Assembly: GCA_016880395.1 (NCBI GenBank)
Contig: JAEHDN010000310.1
Coordinates: 1-6,223, forward strand
Direction of reading: 5' to 3'
DNA length: 6,223 nucleotides
Source of the DNA: Candidatus Eiseniibacteriota bacterium
Lineage (GTDB): Bacteria; Eisenbacteria; RBG-16-71-46; SZUA-252
Shown here piece after piece: positions 1 through 6,050 of the stretch. A program made the translations under genes and the position numbers. The notes under the pieces were generated by a model. That model ran no database searches. It saw only the letters and a program-made list of their open reading frames with translations, and was not told where the DNA came from. Numbering within the stretch: the stretch's first letter is position 1; every line of letters starts with the position of its first letter.

Positions 1-967
1 CGGCCATCGCCTCCATGATCTTGACGCGCGCCCCGGCGCCGCTCCAGAGCGGCACGACCATGAGCGTGGCGCGCGCCATCTCCTCCGGCATCGAAGGCAC
101 GTCGGAGGCCACCTCGGCGCCGAGGGCCCGCGCGGCCTCGACCAGAGCGGACGGCGGCCGCTTCCCGGCGATCCGGAGGCGGGCTTCGGGCACGGCCTCG
201 CGCACGCGGGGCCAGCCTTCGCGCAGGAACCGGAGGGCTCCCGCGGCATTCGGCTTCCAGGCGAAGGAGCCGGCCACGAGCACGATCGGCGGCGAGTCGC
301 GGCGCGGCTCGGGGTAGCTCCCGAGATCGATGCCCACCGGGAGCGTCTCCACCCAGGCGCCCGGCGCGAGGGCCCGGAGCGCATCCCGCTCCCCGTCCTG
401 GATCGCGAGCGTGAGCGCGGCCGCACGGCAGAGATCCCGCTCGGCCCTCTCGAGACGCGCCGCCTGGATCCGGGCGTAGGTTCGCGCCGGACCGCGCAGG
501 GATTCCTCGGCGTGGCGGCGCATCCAGAGATGCTCCAGGTTGTGCTCGCGGAGCACGAGGGGCGTACCGTCCACCTGGTCCAGGTAGGTGGCCATGTGGA
601 GGTGATTGGCGAGAACGAACGAGGGCCGCACGGCGCGCACGCTCTCCGAGACCGCGCGAGCGAATTCCGCGGTCCGATAGCGCGCAAGGGTGTACGGGAG
701 CGCTCCGACCAGCCCCTGCGCGAGGGCGACCGGCGCCGGAGGCGGCCGGTGGACGATCGTGCGCAGCCGCACGCCGAGCCGCCGCCACGCCTCGGGCACC
801 TCCGTCCCGACGTCGCGCGGAGAGGCGAAGGAGATGACCGTCACGTCGTACGCCTGCGCGGCGGCCCAGATCGACTGAGCCATCGCGATGCGCCCGCCGT
901 CGTCCGCGGGCCACGGCAGCCGCGGGGTCAGGACGAGGGCGGCCCGGCGGGACGTACGCCCCTCCAC
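1..967 (-). CDS. GT4-family glycosyltransferase, 3' end cut by window edge
   Basis: This is a retaining GT-B fold glycosyltransferase (Glycos_transf_1/GT4 type) that would move a sugar from a nucleotide-sugar donor in the cytoplasm. I translated the minus strand by hand: 322 residues are open with no stop before the left edge. The N-terminal acceptor domain shows LVLTPRLPWPADDGGR (about 11-26), the glycine-rich opening of the fold, and LREHNLEHLWMR (139-150), an EHN motif as in the PEP-CTERM/EpsH1-associated sugar transferases. The donor domain begins near 227, with AGSFAWKPN at 232-240 and the donor-site segment VVPLWSGAGARVKIMEAMA at 304-322, where the window ends. About 50-80 C-terminal residues are probably missing. 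The start is uncertain. No ATG precedes the conserved N-terminus, so I chose GTG at 967, which overlaps the upstream ligase gene by 40 bp and has only a weak GGCGAG upstream. A CTG at 931 overlapping the ligase stop (CTGA) is the alternative. It is probably cotranscribed with the ligase. The sugar specificity cannot be read. Confidence 0.88.
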   Translation of the reverse strand, partial: MEGRTSRRAALVLTPRLPWPADDGGRIAMAQSIWAAAQAYDVTVISFASPRDVGTEVPEAWRRLGVRLRTIVHRPPPAPVALAQGLVGALPYTLARYRTAEFARAVSESVRAVRPSFVLANHLHMATYLDQVDGTPLVLREHNLEHLWMRRHAEESLRGPARTYARIQAARLERAERDLCRAAALTLAIQDGERDALRALAPGAWVETLPVGIDLGSYPEPRRDSPPIVLVAGSFAWKPNAAGALRFLREGWPRVREAVPEARLRIAGKRPPSALVEAARALGAEVASDVPSMPEEMARATLMVVPLWSGAGARVKIMEAMA

Positions 968-2124
968 GCGCTCGCCGCGAACGCGAGACCGACGAGCGTG
1001 AACAGGAAGTGGAGCAGCTCCTCGTCGCCAAAATTCCACTCGAAGATCCCGGCGACGAGGAAGCCCGCGATCGCGGCCACGGCCGCGATCCGGAGCGCCA
1101 TGCCCAGGGGATCCCCCTCGCCCGAGCCCTGGTCCACGCGGATCCGGCGCGCCGCGGTCCTGACGAGCGCGACGACGAGGTACGCAAAAGCGGCGAAGCC
1201 GACCAGCCCCATCGTGACCAGGATCTGGAGGTAGACGTTGTGCATATGCCCGTGGGGCGGCTCGTGCGCTTCGGGCGAGCGGTAGCGCTCGACCCACGGC
1301 TTCAAGTCCTGGAGCCCGATCCCGGTCACCGGATGCTCGCGGAACATCCTCCAGCCCGCATCCCAGAGAGAGAGCCGCTCCCGGTTCCACACGCCGTGGG
1401 GATGGAAGACGCTGAGCGCGCGCTCGCGATACCCGGAGGGCATCACGAGGACGAGGGCCACGAGCGCGGCCGCGAGCGCGGGGAGCCATCGCGGGCGGGT
1501 GAGCGCGATCACGATCCCGAAGCCGACCACGGCCCCGATCCACGCGCTTCGCGTGTAGCTGCCGAGGAGCGCCGGGGCGAGGAGCGCGAGGAGCGCGCAC
1601 GCGCCGGCCATGAGCCGCCGGTCACGCGAGCGAAGGAGGATCGATCCCGAGAGGATCGCGAGGAGCATGGCCTGCCCCCCGTAGGTAAGTGGATGTCCCA
1701 CCGCCCCGCGCACCCGGACCGGGAACGCGCCCCCCTGTGCCACGAATGTCGCGAGCGCGAAGATCGTGGCGGCCGCGGCCGACACGATCAGCACCGCGAC
1801 CGCGCGGCGCGCGAGCCTGGGATCGCGGCCGTGGTAGGCCGCGAGCGGGACGATCGCGAGGAGGAAGCCCTTCGTGACGCGGTGGACGCTCCCCGCCCGA
1901 TCTTCCGCCGCGAGCGCGGCGATCGCGAGCGCCGCGAGCCAGGCGAGCCCGGCCGCGTCCACGGGCGTGCGCACCCAGCGCTCACCCCCTGGCCGCCACC
2001 AGCACGCGAGCGTGAGCGCGCCGCAGAGCACGACGGCGATCGACATGGGGGCGATGGACCAGGGGAGCGCGGCGGCCAGAAGGAGGAACGAGAGCGCGGC
2101 CCCCCGCTCGAGGGCGGACGACAT
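928..2124 (-). CDS. O-antigen ligase/polymerase family membrane protein (Wzy_C/WaaL-like)
   Basis: This polytopic inner-membrane protein (398 aa) would act on lipid-linked glycan at the periplasmic face, either ligating O-antigen to lipid A-core (WaaL) or polymerising repeat units (Wzy). It carries about ten or more Leu/Ala-rich hydrophobic segments from residue 8 to 385. The family's signature loop sits at about 230-300. SYTRSAWIG (189-197) is the Arg/Trp motif after a membrane helix. RLSLWDAGWRMFREHPVTGIGL (250-271) matches the 'W..a..mf..hP..GiG' consensus of PF04932. HGHMHNVYLQIL (291-302) is the HxHN segment containing the His that is essential in characterised ligases. The start is ATG at 2124, with AGGA 8 nt upstream. 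A GTG at 2175 would add 17 polar residues but leave only 11 bp to the divergent gene, so I prefer the shorter form. It heads the leftward block and overlaps the GT4 gene downstream. Ligase versus polymerase cannot be decided from sequence alone, so no symbol is given. Confidence 0.88.
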   Translation of the reverse strand: MSSALERGAALSFLLLAAALPWSIAPMSIAVVLCGALTLACWWRPGGERWVRTPVDAAGLAWLAALAIAALAAEDRAGSVHRVTKGFLLAIVPLAAYHGRDPRLARRAVAVLIVSAAAATIFALATFVAQGGAFPVRVRGAVGHPLTYGGQAMLLAILSGSILLRSRDRRLMAGACALLALLAPALLGSYTRSAWIGAVVGFGIVIALTRPRWLPALAAALVALVLVMPSGYRERALSVFHPHGVWNRERLSLWDAGWRMFREHPVTGIGLQDLKPWVERYRSPEAHEPPHGHMHNVYLQILVTMGLVGFAAFAYLVVALVRTAARRIRVDQGSGEGDPLGMALRIAAVAAIAGFLVAGIFEWNFGDEELLHFLFTLVGLAFAASAWRGVRPAGPPSS

Positions 2125-2132
2125 CCCGGTGA

Positions 2133-2136
2133 TCCT
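2133..2136 (-). promoter_or_regulatory. Ribosome binding site supporting the ATG start of the ligase-like gene
   Basis: On the minus strand AGGA lies 8 nt before the ATG at 2124, which is near-ideal Shine-Dalgarno spacing. The more distal GTG at 2175 has GGTGGAG directly against it at poor spacing, so this site decides the start in favour of 2124. Confidence 0.45.
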
Positions 2137-2204
2137 GCGCCAGGGCGCTTCCCCGGTCAAGGCCCCTAGCCGCACGCTCCACCTCGATGTACGCTTCGAT
2201 CCTC

Positions 2205-2774
2205 ATGCGCGTGCTCAATCTCGGCTGCGGTCATGCCAAGAGCGACTTCCCCGAGGCGGCCGGGGCCTCCGAGATCATCGGCATCGACCGGAGCCCCGCC
2301 TCGCAAGCCGACATCATCCACGACCTGAATCGATTCCCCTACCCGGTCGAGTCCGACGCCTTCGACCTCATCATCCTGCAGGACGTGATCGAGCACCTCG
2401 ACGACATTCCCGCCGTGATGGGCGAGGTCTATCGCGCGGCACGCCCCGGCGGCGTCGTGCGCATCCGGACGCCCCACTTCAGCAGCTACTATGCATACAA
2501 TGATCCGACGCACCGCCATGTGCTCGGAACGTTCGCCTTCGACGGCTTCGACGCTGTCCGGACGAATGTCCTCTACACCGAGGCACGCTTCGAGCGGGTT
2601 CACCGCCGCATCCTCTTCCCGCGGGTCTGGCGGATGACGGGAGCGGCTGCCCTCGCGAATCGCTTCCCTTTGCGCTGGGAGCAACTGTTCGCGTTCATCG
2701 TGCGGGCCGAGAACCTCGAATTCGAGCTTCGCGCGGTGAAGGGCGATGCCTCCGGGCTCAGGCCCGCACCTTGA
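2205..2774 (+). CDS. Small class I SAM-dependent methyltransferase
   Basis: This is a 189-aa cytoplasmic Methyltransf_11-type protein that would transfer a methyl group from S-adenosylmethionine, presumably to a sugar or glycan intermediate given its neighbours (inference). Motif I, VLNLGCG, is at 3-9. The acidic residue after strand 2 is D28 in IIGIDRSP. A DLNRFPYP segment follows at 40-47. DLIILQDVIEHL (54-65) is the strand-4/post-motif region, and RAARPGGVVRIRTPHF (77-92) is the post-motif III region common to this family. Unusually dense conserved-looking residues follow: HFSSYYAYNDPTHRH (91-105). The protein is close to a bare Rossmann core, without an added acceptor domain. The start is ambiguous. 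ATG at 2187 would add MYASIL and neither start has a clear ribosome site; I chose 2205 because MRVLNLGCG is the usual opening of such proteins. It is first in the rightward block. Its GC (about 58-70% in the 60-base blocks I counted) is lower than that of its neighbours. Confidence 0.87.
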   Translation: MRVLNLGCGHAKSDFPEAAGASEIIGIDRSPASQADIIHDLNRFPYPVESDAFDLIILQDVIEHLDDIPAVMGEVYRAARPGGVVRIRTPHFSSYYAYNDPTHRHVLGTFAFDGFDAVRTNVLYTEARFERVHRRILFPRVWRMTGAAALANRFPLRWEQLFAFIVRAENLEFELRAVKGDASGLRPAP

Positions 2775-2800
2775 CTTGCCGGCGCAGGCTCTGGGAGACT
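2771..2800 (+). promoter_or_regulatory. Weak candidate promoter ahead of the GDP-fucose synthase gene
   Basis: TTGACT (2771-2776, five of six matches to the -35 consensus) overlaps the stop codon of the methyltransferase gene. GAGACT (2795-2800, three of six matches to the -10 consensus) follows after an 18-nt spacer and would place transcription start about 20-25 nt before the fucose synthase start codon. The -10 match is poor and such matches arise by chance, so read-through from upstream is equally possible. Confidence 0.18.
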
Positions 2801-2820
2801 CCATCCGTCCCGCAACCTCG

Positions 2821-2826
2821 AGGAGG
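2821..2826 (+). promoter_or_regulatory. Strong ribosome binding site for the GDP-fucose synthase gene
   Basis: A full AGGAGG, extended 5' to GAGGAGG, lies just before the ATG at 2830. It is the strongest Shine-Dalgarno match noticed in the window. It fixes the start at 2830 rather than at an in-frame ATG at 2746 inside the upstream gene. The spacing from the core is short (3 nt), but the GAGGA register gives about 5 nt. Confidence 0.8.
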
Positions 2827-2829
2827 ACC

Positions 2830-3792
2830 ATGAATCGCGATACCCGCATCGTCGTGACCGGCGGAGCCGGTTTTCTCGGCCGGCACCTCATGGCCCGGCT
2901 CGAGTCGGCCGGCTACCGGAACGCGACCACCTTCCGCTCCGCCGAGTACGACCTGACCCACGAGTCCGGGGTCGAGCGGATGCTCGAGGACCTTCAGCCC
3001 GAAGCGATCGTCCACCTCGCCGCCTCCGTCGGCGGTATCGGCGCGAACCGACGCTACCCAGGCACCTACTACTACCGGAATCTCATGATGGGCTCGCTCC
3101 TCATGGAGCACGCCCGCCGCGCGGGCGTGGGGCGCTTCCTGAGCGTGGGCACGATCTGCTCCTATCCCAAGTTCACCGAGGTGCCCTTCCGCGAGGAGAG
3201 CCTCTGGAACGGCTATCCGGAGGAGACGAACGCCCCCTACGGCCTCGCGAAGAAGATGCTCCTCGTCCAGTCGCAGGCCTATCGCCAGGAGTTCGGATTC
3301 GACGCGTCGAACGTGCTCGTGGTGAACCTCTACGGGCCGCACGACAACTTCGATCCCGAGAACTCGCACGTGATCCCGGCCTTGATCCGCAAGTGCGTCG
3401 AGGCGGTCGAGGCGGGCGCGGACACGATCGAGGTGTGGGGAACGGGGCGCGCGACCCGCGAGTTCCTCTACGTCGAGGATGCGGCGGGCGGCATCGTCGC
3501 GGCGATGGAGCGGCTGGAGGGAAGCGAGCCGGTGAACCTCGGCGCGGGATTCGAGATCTCGATCCGGGACCTGGCCGAGACGATCGCGAAGCACGCAGGC
3601 TTCCGCGGCGGCCTCCTCTGGGATCCGACGAAGCCGGACGGGCAGCCGCGCCGGTCCCTCGACACGTCGCGGGCCGAGACGCTCCTCGGATGGCGCGCGA
3701 CAACGCCGTTCGACGAAGGACTCGCGCGGGCGGTCGCCTTCTTCCGCGACCAGGTGCGGACCGCCGAGCGGCCCCAGCCCGTCACGCGCTGA
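2830..3792 (+). CDS. fcl: GDP-L-fucose synthase (GDP-4-keto-6-deoxymannose 3,5-epimerase/4-reductase)
   Basis: This enzyme converts GDP-4-keto-6-deoxy-D-mannose to GDP-L-fucose by 3,5-epimerisation and NADPH-dependent reduction. It is 320 aa, almost exactly the length of the E. coli enzyme, and is an extended short-chain dehydrogenase. Dinucleotide-binding GGAGFLG is at 11-17. SVGTICSYP (105-113) aligns with the GSSCIYP motif of the E. coli enzyme and keeps the catalytic Cys (C110), with Thr (T108) in place of the catalytic Ser. The Tyr/Lys pair is Y137-K141 in YGLAK. NLYGPHDNF (166-174) and NSHVIPAL (178-185), carrying the second epimerisation residue H180, match the family closely. KPDGQPRRSLD (268-278) is the C-terminal substrate-side motif. 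The start is fixed by AGGAGG immediately upstream. It sits 55 bp after the methyltransferase gene and 13 bp before the GT2 gene, so cotranscription is likely. Its usual partner gmd is absent from the window. A homologue acting on a GDP-heptose is a less likely alternative. Confidence 0.94.
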   Translation: MNRDTRIVVTGGAGFLGRHLMARLESAGYRNATTFRSAEYDLTHESGVERMLEDLQPEAIVHLAASVGGIGANRRYPGTYYYRNLMMGSLLMEHARRAGVGRFLSVGTICSYPKFTEVPFREESLWNGYPEETNAPYGLAKKMLLVQSQAYRQEFGFDASNVLVVNLYGPHDNFDPENSHVIPALIRKCVEAVEAGADTIEVWGTGRATREFLYVEDAAGGIVAAMERLEGSEPVNLGAGFEISIRDLAETIAKHAGFRGGLLWDPTKPDGQPRRSLDTSRAETLLGWRATTPFDEGLARAVAFFRDQVRTAERPQPVTR

Positions 3793-3805
3793 CCGGCCGA
3801 TCCGC

Positions 3806-4840
3806 GTGGCCGACGACGCGCCCGGCCGCACGGAGGAGCCCCCCGCATCCACGGGCGCTCCTCACTTCACCGTCGTCGTCCCCACCCTCGGCCGGGACGA
3901 CCTGCTCATCCCCCTCCTCGACGCGCTCGCGGCGCAGACCCTCGACCGCACCCATTGGGACGTCGTCCTCGCGTTCGACGGCAGCGGCCTCTCGCCGGCG
4001 GTCGCGCAGCGGATGGAGTCGATCGGCGCGTGCGCCGCGACCAGCGCCGTGCGCCAGGGGCCCGGCGCGGCGCGCAACCGCGGCGCCGCCCACGCAACGG
4101 GCGACTACCTCGCCTTCACCGAAGACGATTGCGTTCCCGCGACCGACTGGCTCGCGCGCGCGGCGGCGCGACTGGAGCTTGATCCGGGCGCGGACGTCCT
4201 CGAGGGAGCCACGCTTCTGCCCGATGGCAGCCCCGCGCGGCGCCGTCACGGCGAGGCGCTCACGTGGCTCCCGACGAACCTCTTCGTCCGCCGCGACTTC
4301 TTCCGGCGTATTGGCGGATACTGCGAGCGCTACTTCGACGCGTCGCGCGGCATCTACTTCCGCGAGGACTCGGACTTCGGCTTCACGGCGATCGGAGCCG
4401 GGGCCCGCGCGATCTACGATCCGACCCCCCGCGTGATCCATCCGCGGGAGCATCCGGGCTGGCTCGATCCAATCCGATGGGCCGAGCGCTACGAGATGGA
4501 TCCCCTTCTCGCCTCGCGCCACCCTCGCGCGTTCCGCGACGAGATCGAGGTCGCGCGGCTCGGCCCCTTCCGGATGCGCCGCCCCTTCGTGCGCGCGTGC
4601 GCGGGCTTCCTCGTCGCGGCGGTCTCGGCGCTCGTGCTCGTGCTGATGGGCGAGGGCGGCCTCGCTTCCTGGTTCGCGGCCCTCGCGGCGGTCCTGCTCC
4701 TCGTGGTCTGGGCCAAGTGGCGCTTCGACCCGAGGCGGATCCTCGTGCTCCCCGCCGTTCCGATCGTCCTGGTCGCGGCCCTCGTGCGCGGCCGCCGCCG
4801 CGCGGCGCACGAGGCAGACGCCGGAGCGGTCGCGCCCTGA
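3806..4840 (+). CDS. Family 2 glycosyltransferase with C-terminal membrane segments
   Basis: This GT-A fold transferase (344 aa) would add a sugar from a nucleotide donor at the cytoplasmic membrane face. FTVVVPTLGRDDLL (21-34) is the first strand. LAFDGS (55-60) stands where the family usually has DDGS, keeping the second Asp. GPGAARNRGAAHATGDYLAF (85-104) is the typical loop before the metal-binding TEDDC (105-109). FREDSDFGF (185-193) supplies the ED acidic motif expected of the catalytic base region. After about 260 the protein becomes hydrophobic, with likely membrane segments near 262-281, 286-304 and 311-327 and a basic GRRRR-type stretch at the end. The start is GTG at 3806, 13 bp after the fucose synthase stop. 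There is no recognisable Shine-Dalgarno and no ATG before the fold begins, so translation may be coupled to the upstream gene. Fucosyl transfer is tempting from context but not shown by sequence. It converges with the next gene, 4 bp stop to stop. Confidence 0.9.
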   Translation: MADDAPGRTEEPPASTGAPHFTVVVPTLGRDDLLIPLLDALAAQTLDRTHWDVVLAFDGSGLSPAVAQRMESIGACAATSAVRQGPGAARNRGAAHATGDYLAFTEDDCVPATDWLARAAARLELDPGADVLEGATLLPDGSPARRRHGEALTWLPTNLFVRRDFFRRIGGYCERYFDASRGIYFREDSDFGFTAIGAGARAIYDPTPRVIHPREHPGWLDPIRWAERYEMDPLLASRHPRAFRDEIEVARLGPFRMRRPFVRACAGFLVAAVSALVLVLMGEGGLASWFAALAAVLLLVVWAKWRFDPRRILVLPAVPIVLVAALVRGRRRAAHEADAGAVAP

Positions 4841-4844
4841 GGGG

Positions 4845-6050
4845 CTATCGCACGCGCCGTGATGGCGCGTCCGGCTCGAGCATCACCCGGTAGCGCTCGG
4901 CGAGCGCTCGCGCGATCCCGTCCCAGGTGAAGCGCTCGCGCACACGCTCCCGTCCGCGACGCGCTCGCTCCGCACGCTCCGTGGGCGACGCCACGAGCCG
5001 CGACAGGACCGCCGCCAGCGCCTCCGCATCCCCCTCGGGCGTCACGATCCCGGCATCGCCGACCACCGACGGAAGCGCGCCGCTGCTCGAGACCACGACC
5101 GTCGATCCGGCCGCCATGCCCTCGGCGGCCACCCGGCCGAACTGCTCCTTCCAGGTGCGCGTGGTCCGCGACGGCACTACGGTGACGTCGAACGTCTCGT
5201 AGACGGCGGGCATCTCGCGATGCGGCACGCCGGGGAGGAAGCGAACGCGATCTCCGATCGCGAGATCGGAAGCCAGAGCCCGGAGCGCGTCCCGCTCGGG
5301 GCCGTCCCCCATCACCACGACCGTGAACGCGTCCGGCGCGGTCCGCGCCGCCAGGGCCGCGGCCCGGAGCAGCACGTCGATCCCTTTCATCGCGAGAAGG
5401 CGCCCCGCGTAGCCGATCACGATCCCGCGCACGCCCAGGCGCTCCCGCGCGGCGGCTCTCCGCTCCGGAGTCGGCTCCGCATAATCCTCGAGATCCAGCC
5501 CGTTCGGCACGACATCGATCGGGCCCCGGTAGCCCTTCGCCCGGAGCACGTCGACGACCTCGTCGCTCACCGCCGTACCGACCTCGGTCTGACCGTGCAC
5601 CCAGCGCTCGATGGCCGCGTACACGGCGGAGGGGCGGTACGGATACCGGTTGTCGCGCGTGAGATTGTCGGACGAGAAGAAGAGTGCCTTCGCGCTCGGA
5701 GCGATCCGCCGCCTCAGGAGGAGCGTCTGGAGTGCGATCAGGCTGAACGGCTCCTCCCAGAGGTGAAGGATGTGGGGCCTCGCCCGCCGGAGAGCCCCGG
5801 CCACCCCCGTGACGAAGAAGCCGCGATTCTCGTAGCCCGGCCACACGACACGCCCGACGTCGAGCCGGTAGCCGTCGGTCGCGAGGGGCTGAGCGCGCAC
5901 CGTGCGGTAGTTCTCCACCCAGCGCGCCGGCGCCAGCACCGTCAGCTCGATGCCGGGGATCGCCGCCAGCGCGGCGAATTTCCTCCGAAAGGGCGGGACC
6001 CCGGCCGTGTGGTCGACCGCGAGGACGCGGATCGTCCCGCTCCCGCTCAT
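4845..6050 (-). CDS. GT4-family glycosyltransferase
   Basis: This retaining GT-B glycosyltransferase (401 aa, full length for the family) is expected in the cytoplasm or at the inner membrane. The N-terminal domain opens with IRVLAVDHTAGVPPFRRKF (7-25), includes HILHLWEEPFSL (93-104), and joins the donor domain through DVVPNGLDLEDY (179-190). The donor domain shows IGYAGRLLAMKGIDVLL (212-228), VVVMGDGPERDAL (244-256), DRVRFLPGVPHREMP (267-281) and the catalytic E-x7-E pair E302/E310 in KEQFGRVAAEGMAAG. I chose ATG at 6050 because it overlaps the upstream stop as ATGA, which favours translational coupling. A GTG at 6131 would add 27 residues that merely re-read the upstream gene in another frame. 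No clear Shine-Dalgarno precedes the ATG (CTCCCCG instead), consistent with coupling. It belongs with the truncated upstream gene and ends 4 bp from the convergent GT2 gene. The sugar specificity is unknown. Confidence 0.93.
   Translation of the reverse strand: MSGSGTIRVLAVDHTAGVPPFRRKFAALAAIPGIELTVLAPARWVENYRTVRAQPLATDGYRLDVGRVVWPGYENRGFFVTGVAGALRRARPHILHLWEEPFSLIALQTLLLRRRIAPSAKALFFSSDNLTRDNRYPYRPSAVYAAIERWVHGQTEVGTAVSDEVVDVLRAKGYRGPIDVVPNGLDLEDYAEPTPERRAAARERLGVRGIVIGYAGRLLAMKGIDVLLRAAALAARTAPDAFTVVVMGDGPERDALRALASDLAIGDRVRFLPGVPHREMPAVYETFDVTVVPSRTTRTWKEQFGRVAAEGMAAGSTVVVSSSGALPSVVGDAGIVTPEGDAEALAAVLSRLVASPTERAERARRGRERVRERFTWDGIARALAERYRVMLEPDAPSRRVR
4852..4870. terminator. Hairpin between convergent genes, possible terminator without T-tract
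   Basis: ACGCGCC (4852-4858), a GTGAT loop and GGCGCGT (4864-4870) form a perfect 7-bp GC-rich stem. It lies 12 nt past the GT2 stop and inside the last codons of the convergent GT4 gene. No run of T follows on either strand, so it is not a canonical intrinsic terminator. It could slow polymerase or mark a factor-dependent stop, or be chance in GC-rich DNA. Confidence 0.25.

Noticed and set aside
15..317. Plus-strand 100-codon frame at the left edge
   Set aside because: It is antisense to the GT4 donor domain, which ends in a clear VKIMEAMA motif on the minus strand, and the frame shows no recognisable features.
512..1234. A 240-codon plus-strand frame spanning the GT4/ligase junction
   Set aside because: It crosses two genes well supported on the other strand and has low-complexity Arg/Pro/Ala composition.
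1440..1612. Near-tandem GAGGAGCGC / GCGAGCGCG units
   Set aside because: These are Leu/Ala-rich membrane helices of the ligase-like protein written with CTC and GCG codons, not a DNA repeat.
2132..2160. Possible minus-strand promoter TTGACC (2155-2160) with CAGGAT (2132-2137) at 17-nt spacing
   Set aside because: The -10 match is only three of six, it overlaps the likely ribosome site of the same gene, and transcription would start at the start codon, leaving no leader for that site.
1009..2169. A 386-codon open frame on the plus strand antisense to the ligase-like gene, and similar long frames antisense to the other genes
   Set aside because: Their translations are Arg/Pro/Gly/Asp-rich with no domain or motif, whereas the opposite strand gives clear membrane or enzyme families. 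Such shadow frames are expected where codons end mostly in G or C.
2753..2766. Short hairpin CGGGC-TCAG-GCCCG near the end of the methyltransferase gene
   Set aside because: A 5-bp stem inside coding sequence with no T-tract is expected by chance in GC-rich DNA and is unlikely to be a terminator.
401..5264. GATCGCGAG repeated five times (401, 1654, 1852, 1921, 5256), far above random expectation, at first suggesting a genome-wide signal word
   Set aside because: Every copy I could place in frame encodes Leu-Ala-Ile on the minus strand with the preferred codons CTC GCG ATC. Codon preference plus a common tripeptide explains it.
5253..5270. Perfect 7-bp inverted repeat TCCGATC/GATCGGA with a GCGA tetraloop
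   Set aside because: It lies inside the GT4 gene and encodes the ordinary family segment SDLAIGD before DRVRFLP. No flanking signal suggests a functional RNA element.
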